Source: Montifringilla adamsi (taxonomy: Eukaryota > Chordata > Aves > Passeriformes > Passeridae). Taken from it: a stretch of 64,000 bases of DNA. The position numbers and the translations under genes are program-made. Numbering within the stretch: position 1 is the first letter of the stretch; each line of letters opens with the position of its first letter. Positions 1 to 10,222 of the stretch are shown here, one piece after another. The DNA lies in contig JAGGNK010012559.1 in the NCBI GenBank assembly GCA_017590115.1, forward strand, positions 2,959,236 to 3,023,235, in the 5' to 3' direction. A model generated the notes under the pieces. It saw only the letters and a program-made list of their open reading frames with translations. It made no database searches and was not told the DNA's origin.

Positions 1-18
1 TGTTTTTCTTTTTCACAG

Positions 19-96
19 GATACAAGTCATTCACTTTGTCTGAGTGATTTAAGCCTCATATCAACAGATTCAGAATTGCGGGAGAACTCTAACCCA
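19..96 (+). CDS. MTF1: MTF1 coding exon A (first in window)
   Basis: The acceptor is TTTCACAG at 11-18 and the donor is GTGAGT from 97. The exon is phase 0 to phase 0 and encodes 26 residues, [20 protein letters not shown] followed by RENSNP, in the Ser/Thr-rich region after the zinc fingers. Confidence 0.92.
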
Positions 97-3000
97 GTGA
101 GTTATTGTCCTGGAATTGCCTCATCCTCATTGGAGTTTTGATTCTGTCCTCCAAAACGTGCAGTGCTTAGTTCAACCTGCTGTAGAAAGCTCTGCATCTG
201 ACTTTGCCATAACAGTGCTCCTTGATAAGTCTTGAGTGAGCTTGGATTTCACACAGAGGAAAATGAGATGCTGAGGAGACTGTGTTGTTCTTTGTGCTGT
301 GGTGTAGGAGCAGAGTGCAGCTCCTGACTGTATTCTGCTCCTGTGGATGACTAGAATTGCACAGTCCAGGATATAAAATGGAGCTATTTTTTTCTGCTCC
401 AGAAAGGTTCTGGAAGCAGCCAATTAATTTCTGATTGTGATGGAGTACTGCAAGAAATAAGGGTTAAATAAAGAGTGCATGCAGAGGAATGTATTTTACT
501 TTTGAAGAAGTCACTTATTTTTGTAGGGGTTGCTCATTATGTTGGTAAAGGTGTAAATTTACAGCCTGTAAGTAGTAGGTGTTGTCGTTCCTGAGGGTGG
601 CTGGTTCTTTGGAGGAGTGTTTCTGACATGCTTTCTGGCACTGCTTGACTGCGGTTTGTGGAGACCTGAGATACAACATTGTCTGATGTCTTCCTCTTTG
701 TTTTCTGTTTGTCAGACACATGGACAGGACCTCAGCACAATCTCACCAGCAAGCATCTTTGAGTCTATGTTTCAGAGCCCAGACCACACTGCAAATCAGG
801 ATGAATCTCAGCAGACAGGTACCAGTTGTATCTGCTCTGCTGTTAAAGAGAACTTTTTGACAGCTCTGCATGCATGTACTGAATTCAGCATTTCAGACTG
901 AAGCTTAATGCCCAACATAACTCTAAGAAGCAAAAAGAGCTTTAACTTCAGGGTTGAAATTCATTGGTGTTGGGATGCATGGTGTGCACAGACTGTGACA
1001 CTCAGTGACAGGGGAGGTGGCCCAGCACACTGTCCTGCAGTACTGGCACTGGAGCTCTCAAGCATCATCCTGTTTTCTTGAAGTTGCTGCACAACCTGCC
1101 TGATAAAAGGCTTATTAGAGAGAGCTGATGAGCCTGATCAGGCTCAGTGTAGTGCCTGGTGTTACCAGCTTGAATTTACAGCTACTTTTAGATTTCACTG
1201 CTAGGGTTGTTTTTAAGCACTACTCTGAAGTTAGGAACGTGGTAATGCTTTACTTGGCAAAAACCCATCAGCTAGCTGATAAGTTCATTGAAAAAGCAGT
1301 TCATTCAGACCTCATGAGAACGGATCTATTTATATTTTTTCTGTTTCTCTTTCAGCAGCTTCCTTGATGGAAGGGTTTAACGGCGACGCAGACTCGGTGG
1401 CTGCGGTCCCGCCCCCGGCAGGAGACGCGGCCTCGTTGTCCCTCCCCCTGGTCCTGCAGCTCGGCCTCCCTGAGCCGGCACAGGCAGCGCTGCAAGCCTC
1501 GGCAGCGCCCGCTGCTCCCTCCTCCATAGCGCCCAGCTCACAGCCAGCTGCGTTTGGGAATCCTGCAACTGTTTTACAATCCCCAGAAGTGCCTGTTCCT
1601 CACAGCACACCGTTTGCAGCCAGTCACCAAGACTTCCTGCAGCACAGCCAGCCTCCGCCGCAGCCCATTGTTCAGGGACTGTCAGTGGTTGCTGGGGCTC
1701 CTGCCCCGACAGCCCCGAGTGCCGCCGAGCCCCTGCCAGCTGTAGTTCAGACTGTGCCTGTTGGTGCAAACCCTGTTTTGACCAGTAACCCCACTATAAC
1801 CATTACTCCTTCTCCAAGCACCGCCATTCTGCAGCCCAGCATTGTCATGGGAGAGCAGAACTTACAATGGATCTTAAATGGTGCCACTGGTTCCCCACAA
1901 AGCCAAGAACAAATGGTCAGTACATCCAGCAGGGCTTTGGAGCTCTTGCTTTTGAAAAGGGAGGGGGTGAAACCTGTAAGATAAACCCCAGCATGCAGTG
2001 TGGTATAATGTTTGTCATGTTAATTTGTATACATGTCACCAATGCAGCCCCTGGAATAGACAGGGAAATAATTAGATCACAGAGAAACCCAGGGTGCAGG
2101 AAGATCTTGCTTTCTTCTTTCTCCTCGTGGGGACTTCTGCCAGCAGGTGTCAGTGTGTTTATTCAGGACAGGGCACCACCATGCCTGAGGATATACATGG
2201 GCCTTAATGTACTGCTTTTAATGCATAGAAGCACAAAACACTCTGTAAAGATTGTGTTTAGACATTTTGTAATCGCTGTCTCTGCCTAATTTGGACTGAT
2301 AATGAAAAGAGATTTTCTAGAAAGAGAATGTTTGTGGTTTTCCAGTAAATCTGGATAACTGAAACTTCAGGAGTTTTCTCTTTGACGGTATTGGTGCCAC
2401 TTTAGGCTCTCAGCTGTAGGTGGACACGAGTGAGTGGCTGCAGGTACAGAGAGTGGGAGCACACAGAGCAGTGTTTAAGAATTCAGTCATTGAGTTGTCA
2501 AAACCTACAAGCTGAGTTCACCAGCAAATAATGCAGGGGATGTTATACCAAATCTTTAGGACCACTGAAACAATACTTTTGAGCCCAGTTTTCATGTTTA
2601 TCTCTTTGGAATATGTATATAGCTGTTTAGAATTTGAACAGCAGAAATTTAATTTGAGTCAATTCACATTTTTTCTTGTTTGTTTTTTTTTTTTCTTTAA
2701 AGCCACAAGTTCCAAAAGTAGTAGAAAAGGTGTTTTTTACCACTGCATTACCAGTAGCTGGTAACACAGGTAAGTGTGACACTGAACTAATTGATTGAAC
2801 AAAGCTGATTTCTCTCTCCCTGCTGTGAAATTATGTAGTTCCATTGTGTTTTGTCTTTGTTTCACCTTCAGGAAACCCTGTTCAGCAGATTGGTCTCAGC
2901 GTTCCTGTTATCATTATAAAGCAGGAGGAGGCCTGCCAGTGCCAGTGTGCCTGCCGAGACTCTGCCAAGGACAAAGCCACCTCCACCGTGAAGAAGGAAT

Positions 3001-3266
3001 GTTCCTCACCTGATTCAAAAGCTTTGGAGCAGCCAGCTTCCCAGCTGCAGCCTCAGACCTTTCCTTCCTCCTCTGCTCCTCCTTCTTGTGGGCAGAGCAG
3101 TCAGATAGTTAACCCTTCAGACTCCCAGACTGAAACATTAAGTGCCATGGATGTATCGGACTTCCTGTCCCTCCAAAGCCCTGAAACCCCGTCTAATATA
3201 ATTCCAATTGAAGCACTACTGCAGGGTGAGGAAGAAATTGGTTTGAATAGCAGCTTCTCTAAGTGA
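19..3266 (+). CDS. MTF1: MTF1, metal regulatory transcription factor 1 (C-terminal half, five exons)
   Basis: MTF1 is the nuclear zinc-sensing factor that binds metal response elements and switches on metallothionein and zinc-exporter genes. Only the part after the zinc fingers is in the window. Coding exons are 19-96, 716-818, 1356 (or 1359)-1915, 2703-2769 and 2872-3266; they join in frame to give 400 residues and a TGA at 3264. The segment contains the Ser/Thr-rich stretch ([13 protein letters not shown]), the Pro/Ala-rich exon, the motif [18 protein letters not shown] and the conserved end [11 protein letters not shown]...SSFSK. The CQCQCAC cluster is the family's metal-response Cys cluster, and IKQE just before it fits a SUMO consensus. 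The human protein is about 750 residues, so roughly half is visible. Identity is secure from recognisable family sequence; exon ends are read from AG/GT sites and phase agreement. Confidence 0.96.
716..818 (+). CDS. MTF1: MTF1 coding exon B
   Basis: The acceptor is TTTGTCAG and the donor is GTACCA at 819. It starts in phase 0 and ends in phase 1. It encodes [20 protein letters not shown] and a short acidic tail ending in QQT, matching the MTF1 segment [15 protein letters not shown]. Confidence 0.93.
1356..1915 (+). CDS. MTF1: MTF1 coding exon C (Pro/Ala-rich activation region)
   Basis: This is the largest MTF1 exon in the window. It encodes the [11 protein letters not shown] start, a Pro/Ala/Ser-rich activation region and the conserved end [18 protein letters not shown]. 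The acceptor is a tandem CAGCAG at 1353-1358, so the exon may begin at 1356 or 1359; the shorter form matches the spacing in the human protein (QTASL). The donor is ATG|GTCAGT at 1916. Frame is open throughout from the phase-1 junction. Confidence 0.93.
2703..2769 (+). CDS. MTF1: MTF1 coding exon D
   Basis: A 67-base exon after a long T-rich tract (TTTCTTTAAAG acceptor), donor GTAAGT at 2770. It encodes [20 protein letters not shown] and NT; the human protein carries the same [14 protein letters not shown] element. Confidence 0.92.
2872..3266 (+). CDS. MTF1: MTF1 last coding exon with Cys cluster and stop
   Basis: The acceptor is TTCACCTTCAG. The exon encodes [20 protein letters not shown], then the CQCQCAC cluster, a Ser/Pro/Gln-rich linker and the conserved C-terminal block [17 protein letters not shown]...[11 protein letters not shown], ending at TGA 3264-3266. 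The Cys cluster is known to be needed for metal-induced activation in mammalian MTF1. Confidence 0.96.
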
Positions 3267-4462
3267 AGATGTTCCAGATTTTCCTTTGCACCTGGAGGGT
3301 AAAACCCTTCTCCTTAGAAGCAGAAACTGAAGGATCGATTCTTATTCCTTCCTCTTTGGAAGTTTTGTGGCTTATTTCTGCTTCACGGATGTCATCTTAG
3401 TCACGTCCCAGGTACATCCACCTTTCAGATTCTATCTAAAAAAAGAAAAGGTAAAAAAAAAAAAAAGAAATAGCTAAGTTATATATGAACTGTTTTGGCT
3501 GCACTGTCTGTCACTTTTGCTTGTCATATGTGAACACAGAAGTTAAGGTTACTCGTGTGCAAAAAGATTTTTAAAAGGAAAAGGGGGGGTTACTTTGTCT
3601 CCAATTGCACATCACTTATGTTTGGGATTAAGGTACTGGCAGCAAGTGGGTCTTTGTTACAACTTCTTGGGTCTCTAATCTTCTGCCTCTCACGTCTCTA
3701 CTAACCATGCACTAAAGGGGAGCCCAGGAAAGGAGGCTGTGGGGGAGGAAATGGCATAGCTGGGGGAGAGCATTTATCTGCAGTGTGATTTGAATGCGAT
3801 TGTCCATACCTGATGAGGAGCTGATGCCTGGTTTTGCTGTGTACTGATGCTACTAAAGCCTCCAGGAGCTTTGGGGGAGTTTATTTCAGAATAGATCTGT
3901 TAATTTTAATTCCACTAGGACTCGAGTGTGTTGCAGACACTGTGTCACAAGATGGAAGCACAGTCGGAGCCCTGCTGGCTCTGGCTCCAGTGTCTGTTTT
4001 CTTGGCCTCTCCGAAGGGTGCAGTCAGTGCCAGGTGTGGTCAGGTTGGTGCCTGCTGCTCTTTTGATTTCTTAGGCTCTGTTCAGCAACAAGTCATCATC
4101 CTAACCCTGGGACTGTTGAATCAGGAGCACGGTGCCTTTGCTGGTTACTCTCATCTTTTGTGAAGAACAACCCTTAAAAAAATTTTGAGAAAGATTCAAC
4201 ATAAATTCAGTTGGAATTCAGTGAGTCTGTCCTTCAGTTGTCCATACATGCTTCTTTTTTTTCCAGTGAGCTATATAATTTCTGCCTGACTCTGCCTCCA
4301 GCCTACTGCAATGCCAGCTTTTTGTGCACGGGGCTATTTCTTGACTAAAAGATGTTACGCAACAGAATAGTTTTTCATATCAAACTGAGAGTCTATATTC
4401 TAACCTACTCAGGGTAAATCAAATCCAAACCCCCCCTTCCACCAAAAAGCCTGTAATGTTGC

Positions 4463-4468
4463 AATAAA
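4463..4468 (+). terminator. Candidate MTF1 polyadenylation signal
   Basis: AATAAA about 1.2 kb after the MTF1 stop, followed by T-rich sequence. It is the first canonical signal downstream of the gene. Later signals at 7717, 8061 and 8372 could serve a longer UTR. Confidence 0.45.
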
Positions 4469-7400
4469 TGCAGTCTCATTCTAAATGGTTTATTTATGCT
4501 GCATTATTTTAAAATATGTAATTTTATAGTTTTTATCCATCTTTCTGGCTTTGGCTGTCAGTTTTCTTGTGTTAAAGGAAAGAATATTAAATAGTCTTTA
4601 TTCAGTTTACAGTGTTGTCATTAGTGAGATACAAAGATAATGACTGTAAGCCAATTAGTGGGGTGTGTCCCTGCACTCAATTTAGGAATACAAACTGTAG
4701 TGGATAGAGATCTTTCACTCTTTGTGTTTGATCAGAGCTGCTCTCTGTACCTCTGGGGAGGGGAGAACCCTGTGAGTGCTGCCTGGTGATCAGCAGGTGT
4801 TTAATCCTCCTGTGACATGCTCAGTGTAGCCTGACCAGCGCTGAGACTGGCTTCAGCCACCTCTCGTGCTGTTCCCCTGAGAAAGCACTGCCCAGGCATG
4901 GGTGGAAAGGGACTGAAGGGAGCTGGCCTTGCCCTCCTGCACAGCTTCTGGTGAAGAGCAGAAGGGAAAGAGCCGTGTCTCACGAGGGCAGACAGGTGTG
5001 CCAGGAACACTCAGTGCCTGGGACACGCTGTGTGTCTGTGCCAGGGCAGAGAGCTCAGTGCTGGCAGCTGCAGGGATGAACTCGAGGGCATCACACAGCT
5101 GGTGGTGTTTCCTCTGGGTGTGTGGCAGGGTTGTTGTAGCAGGGCTGCGAGTCCTGCAGCAATGAGGTTTGACATCCACAAAACAGGTTAACAAAGCATT
5201 TCTTGTTTTGTTCCTGTCATGGCAATCCGTGGAGGGCAGCGAGGTGGTGGCTCCTTTGCTTTTCTCCTACAGCTTCATTTTGTGCTGCAGTTGAGTTGCA
5301 TGGCAGCAAGAGCTGCTTTGAACACAAAAAACAGTCCCAAGCCTGCATGGTTGGAACTGTCCTCAAGAGGAGTCCCCTGCCTAGAGCTACGCTGCCTCGA
5401 GCTCCACCTGGGAGGGGAGTGAGTGCTGCCTGGGGGTCCCTCTGGTGCCTCTCACTGTGGCCTTGGGCATTTTCTTTGGCCAAGTGCAGCTGTGCTGTTT
5501 GAGGGTGAGTGGCTGTGGATGTGTGCCTGTGGGAGACTGCTGATGCAGGAGTGTGAAGATTCCCCAGGAGTTGTGGGGGTTACCTCTGATGGGGGACAAG
5601 GGTCCCAGATGTGGCCTGCACTGTGACAGCTGGGCAATTTAGCAACTGCTTCTGAGCCTTCACAGCCTTCAGGGAGGCTTTTTTACTTTTGCTACTTATG
5701 ACTTAGTCAGCCTAAAACACGCTCCTGGTTGGACCAGAGAGCATCTTCAGAAACTCTTTTGTGACTGAAATGAGTAGAAGAAACTACCAAAGTCTCTGAA
5801 CTGGGAAGCTCAATGTGAATCTGCAGTGATGGGCACCAGTGCCCAGGGTCAATCTCTGCTGTTTCTCTTCACAGCTACTGTTTTTTTGGGTTTTTTTTGG
5901 TGTGTTCCAGGAAAAGCAGTATGTCCTGCTGATTCTTTGGTGCATTGGGTTTGCCATTTCCCTCTTATACATGCATCAGGCAGGCTGCAATTCAGGTGGA
6001 ACTGGTTAGAGCTTGTACTGAGGCAGGAGCATGTGATTCTGTGAGCACACGGGCTGTGCCTCCACTGTGTTTTACAGGTGTGTGCTTTTGTTGTTTATTG
6101 TCCATCTGCTTTGCAGAGTGTTTGTGCTGTGTGTCTGAGATGTTTTCACATTTGCATCATCCCCAGTACTGTGTGATCAGACTGCTCCAGGGCCATGCTG
6201 GGATGGGAGGAGATCCAAGGGCAGCTGCAGCAAAGCTCTGAGATTCTGCAAGGCCAGAGATTTTTCCTGTCCTCTCCTTGCTGCCCCAGCATTTAGCATA
6301 TTTACTATTACATGGTTAATGAAAAGGAGAGTTTCTGCCCTGGATTCCCAGAAAAGGGTTAATGTGCTGGAGCCTCTGGGACCAGCGTGCCTGCCTCTAC
6401 AAAGTCTGCATGAACCCCTTTAATTATCAGTCAGAGAGCAAAAGTGCACTGCTCTAGGTCACCTGTTTTGTGCTAGTGGGGGTTTACTTGGTCACTCATA
6501 GTTTCTAGATGGGTGTAGAAGCTCAAATGTGTAGAGAGGGTCAAGTTACTGACTTTGGTAGCTTTGGTCACCAAGCAAGGACCCAAGTGAGCAGACTTGC
6601 AGCATGCAGCTGAAGGTTGGAGAAATTGCTTTTTGTGCTTGTAGGTGGGGGGTGGGGGGGTGGGGTGGAAATCAGCACTGATTGAATGCTGGTACTGAAT
6701 TACATGGAACAAAGTACGAGTTGGACACCTGTGTAATGCTGAGTGTCCCCAGGAAGACAAGTTCGCAGAACCTCATACTGGTATCTAAAATGCACTTTAG
6801 GTTATTTTATCTTTAACCCAATTGCTGCAATTTCTTTTGTATATACTTTCACAAAGTTTATTTTTGCTCTGAGTAAAAGTTAACAGGGGTGTGCAAAGAT
6901 GAGCACTTAACTTGGTGCAATACCTGTAGCTAAAGATCCTTGTGCCGCGTGGTCCGTGTGTGTCTGTCTGACAGAACAGGTGTGGTGGGTGCTGTGCTGC
7001 CCTTCCCCGTGCCCCAGACAAATTATGCATCGTTAGCAAACGTCCAATCTATGCAAATAACCCTCTGAGAGCACTGTGCTTCAGCAGCCTTTTCTCTCAC
7101 GCTTTCTGGGGGCTGCTTGTCACTCCTGTTGGACATGCCGTGTCCCTTGATGTGTGTCCTTCTTCTCCTGTCCTCGTTCTGTCACCCACGTGGGAACACA
7201 AGTGACAAGCTGCTTTCAAACAGGCATGTTGCACCTTTCAAATTTGTCTTCAAGATGGTTTCTGATGTCCTGTTACTGCCTTATTTCTTGGGGGTGGCAT
7301 GGCTGTAGCCATCCACGACGTTGTCCTTGATCTGCAGCGACGCTGTGAACTGTTTACAGCACTCCTGCTCCGAGATAAACTGGCTTCTTGGCATGGAGCT

Positions 7401-8371
7401 GAGCCCAGGGTAGCTGTCCTTGGGGTGGCTGGAGATGAGCAGCTGCTGCTGGCTTGTTCTGAGGTGAGGCAGCAGTCAGTGGGGCAGAGCAGGAGCTCTG
7501 GTGTCACAAAATCCCTTCCACTGCTGGCTGGGGGACACCGGGCAGGGCTCAGAACCTCGGGCTGCCTCGGATCCTCCCCACGGAACCGGGCCAGGGTGTT
7601 GTCTCCATGAAATGATTTGAGATCTGAAAACTTCTTGGCAGGAGTTACCTGAGCTAGCTGGGCAGAACTGTTGGAGTCAGTTTGGACTGTAAGGCAAAAA
7701 AGAAGAGCATGTCTTTAATAAACCCTATGAATTTCTGACTGCAGAGTTTTTAATTGTATACTATTTTTTCCGTAACATATTTTGGAAGCAATGTCAAGTT
7801 TTTATAAATGTTACCTGTAGTCAATTCCCATGGACAGGGCTGAACTTTTAACTTTTTTGTGTCTTGTCTTGATATCTATCACATGTTCTAGAAGTTGGAT
7901 TCTGTGTCTGCACTGAGAAATGCAAATTAAACTGGATATTTATGTAGTAGTGTACATAGTCTAAGTGTGTGTTTTTGGAGCTAGGTGAAACCCCACACCA
8001 TGCTGCAGTGGTGTGCAAGCTGGCCAAAATTTGGTTCATTATGCAGTGTACACTTTCTCAAATAAATGCAGTTTCTACTTTTTCTTAAAGAAAGATTTTT
8101 TTTTTTCACATGACCTTTTCCAGCAGACTCGAGGGTGTGTTTGCAGTGCTGTAGTTGCAGTTGCTGGTGTTCCTGGTTTGTGACTCTCTTGTCCTCCCGC
8201 TGCTCGGGCTGACCCTGCTCTGTTTTGCCTCACCCAGCCCAAACCCCAGCCTGGCTCCACACCAGGGGCTGCTCCAGCTCCAGCTGAGCTCTTGGGGCTG
8301 GGGGGCTGCACTGCCTGGGGCTTTGGAGACAGCTGAACTAAACCCCAGTTTCTCAAGAATGTGTGTGTGGT

Positions 8372-8377
8372 AATAAA
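8372..8377 (+). terminator. Alternative distal MTF1 polyadenylation signal
   Basis: This is the last + strand AATAAA noted before the C1orf122 CpG-rich block. It is preceded by a TG-rich run. Whether the MTF1 transcript reaches here cannot be told from sequence. Confidence 0.25.
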
Positions 8378-8949
8378 GGAATTTATTTAACTCTGAAACA
8401 GGGGAACAAATGTGCTTACATTGAGCAATGTGAAGATGTTAGTTACAGGTACAGTACTTCCAAAGGAAGAGCATCTCCAAAACCCAAAAGAGTAAATATG
8501 AATTTGTATTTTTTGAAGAATGTGAAATAATGGTGTTTGCTTAATTGCTCATTTTGTATGAAGTTAATATTGTACTTTGAAATATCTGCAAAGAAGTGGA
8601 AATTAACCTTTTTGGAATTGAAAGCAATATTAATACTAATGGAATCCTAATTAAATGCTTATTTAAACATTGTGTTATAATAGTTTTTCCTGAGAGTATT
8701 CTGTGGGAGAGGAGTGTGAGCATCCTGCCCTGCCCCATTAGGAACAGGAATTCCAACCCTGAAAGGCAGCGTTTGCCTTTTCACCCTCCTCCTTCTCCCA
8801 GCACTGGCCCGGTTTGGCCGCTCAGGTTCCATGAGGTGCGTTGGGAATTGAAACCCAGAGCTGGGGCTTCTCCCACCGCAGCCCTCCCTCCATCCCTGTG
8901 CCGCAGCTGCTGCTTGCTGGGCTTGCTGGGCTCTCCCGGCTTCTCTGTC

Positions 8950-9100
8950 TGCAGGCCGGGCTCGGCAGCGGCAGAGCGGGGGCCCTGTTCGGGCCGGGCT
9001 CCGCGGGGTTCGTGCCGGGCTCGGCAGCGGCAGAGCGGGGCCCTGTTCGGGCCGGGCTCCGCGGGGTTCGGGCCGGGCTCCGCAGCGCCGGCTTGGGCTG
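8950..9100. repeat. GC-rich minisatellite, about 59-bp unit, about 2.5 copies
   Basis: The block with CTCGGCAGCG, GCAGAGCGGGG and CCCTGTTCGGGCCGGGCTC recurs at about 8961, 9020 and (partial) 9078. The copies are nearly identical, and the stretch is CpG-dense. Confidence 0.8.
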
Positions 9101-9218
9101 GCCCCGCTCCCCGAGCGGCCTGGGAAGAACCAGCCTTGGGGACTACACGGGCCCTGGGGCTGTGCCTCCTCCTCAGGAGCACACGGGGGTGGGGAGATAC
9201 AGACCGAGCCCGTCTCGC

Positions 9219-9224
9219 TTTATT
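9219..9224 (-). terminator. Candidate C1orf122 polyadenylation signal (- strand)
   Basis: TTTATT on +, i.e. AATAAA on -, lies about 190 bases past the C1orf122-like stop codon, in an otherwise GC-rich block. Confidence 0.55.
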
Positions 9225-9414
9225 TGGAAGTGTAAATTTAATGCGATAAGGCACGAACGCGGCGACACCGAGCGAGCTCCAAGGCCACGGCGGGGGAGCC
9301 CGGCGGTGCGGCCGTCAGCGCTCCCCGCGCTCCCCCAGCACCGCCCGGCGCTCCCGGAGCCCCAAAGCCCTCGGTCCCTTCGGCGGGGCCCATCCTCGGT
9401 CCCGCCGGGGCTCC

Positions 9415-9567
9415 TCAGGGCCCCGCGCCGCCCGCCGGGCCGGGCCTCAGCGCCGCCCGCAGCGCGGCTATCGCCGCCCTCAGCTCCTCGCAGGCGGCGA
9501 TGCTGGACCGCAGCTGCCGCTGCCGGAGCTCCAGCAGCTCCCGCAGCATCCCCAGGTCATCCGGAAC
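9415..9567 (-). CDS. C1orf122: C1orf122-like small protein, terminal coding exon
   Basis: On the - strand a good acceptor (CTCCCCGCAG) ends at 9568, and the exon reads VPDDLGMLRELLELRQRQLR, then SSIAACEELRAAIAALRAAL and RPGPAGGAGP before TGA at 9417-9415. The core RQRQL...IAACEE followed by PAGG matches the RQRQLLDTIAACEE segment of vertebrate C1orf122, a protein of about 110 residues with no established function. The segment should form an amphipathic helix or short coiled coil (leucine spacing and Arg/Glu pattern). Position and strand between MTF1 and YRDC agree with human synteny. The upstream first exon was not found; the - strand frame stays open through the minisatellite to 9951, but that part is low-complexity and not credible as protein. 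Confidence 0.7.
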   Translation of the reverse strand, partial: VPDDLGMLRELLELRQRQLRSSIAACEELRAAIAALRAALRPGPAGGAGP

Positions 9568-9599
9568 CTGCGGGGAGACGGCGGGGACAGCGGTCAGCC

Positions 9600-9950
9600 C
9601 CGGAGGCCCTGGACTCTCCCGTTCCCTCCGTTCCTCCCCTGTCCCCCCGTCCCTTCTCCGGACCCCCGATCTCCCTGGACCCTCCCGTTCCCGCCGTTCC
9701 CGCCTCTGCCCTCGTCCCTTCCCCGGACCCCTGATCCCCTTGGCCGCTCCCGTTCCCTCCGTTCCCCCTTCTGCCCTCGTCCCTTCTCCGGACCCCCGAT
9801 CCCCCTGGACCCTCCCGTTCCCTCCCCTGACCATCCGATCCCCCTGGCCGCTCCCGTTCCCTCCGTTCCTCCCTTGTTCCCCCGATCCCCCTGGCCGCTC
9901 CCGTTCCCTCCGTTCCTCCCTTGTTCCCCCGATCCCCCTGGCCGCTCCCA
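9600..9950. repeat. CCGTTCCCTCCGTTCC minisatellite in the C1orf122 intron
   Basis: Units built from CCCCGATCCCCCTGGCCGCT and CCCGTTCCCTCCGTTCC repeat many times with variable spacing (about 46-75 bases). The array stops abruptly at about 9950, where ordinary AT-richer sequence starts. Confidence 0.85.
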
Positions 9951-10102
9951 TTAGAGCCTGGTTTAAGTCTTGTGTTATCAGAGGTCCAGCAGATGTAGAT
10001 CTGTCAATTCTCTCGAGTTTCAGCTTTAAGCTAAGAGAGCTTTAGGCGACGCAAAATTAAAACCAGTTTCTGTGTGTCCAACCCTCCTGTCCCTCCCTGC
10101 AG

Positions 10103-10222
10103 CTGGTTGGTGTTCGCATTCCAGACCACCCCTTCATGAGAGACCTGGCCCGAGCCTGCCCGGGACCGCTGGCTCTGACGAGCGCCAACATCAGCTCCCA
10201 GGGCAGCACCCTGACCGTGCTG
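10103..10222 (+). CDS. YRDC: YRDC exon with SAN signature
   Basis: The acceptor is CCCTCCCTGCAG, the donor GTGAGG at 10223. It is 40 codons, phase 0 at both ends, encoding LVGVRIPDHPFMRDLARACP and then GPLALTSANISSQGSTLTVL. Confidence 0.93.

Larger units (their letters stand above)
3267..8900. other. MTF1 3' UTR and MTF1-C1orf122 intergenic DNA
   Basis: There is no coding exon that I can support here. The MTF1 3' UTR begins at 3267. AATAAA signals on + occur at 4463, 7717, 8061 and 8372, so short and long UTR forms are both possible. The stretch 3267-4640 is AT-rich and UTR-like; 4740-5640 is GC-richer with no recognisable domain in any frame. A G-rich run lies at 6649-6668. Confidence 0.6.
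8930..9950. promoter_or_regulatory. CpG-rich island over the C1orf122/YRDC divergent region
   Basis: The sequence is very GC- and CpG-rich compared with its flanks. In human, C1orf122 and YRDC are divergent neighbours sharing an island; here C1orf122 is on - and YRDC on +, in the same relative orientation. The real promoters would lie near 9950, where the sequence looks truncated. Confidence 0.5.

Noticed and set aside
9568..9951. N-terminal extension of the C1orf122 frame
   Set aside because: Arg/Gly/Glu-rich translation of a minisatellite upstream of a clear splice acceptor.
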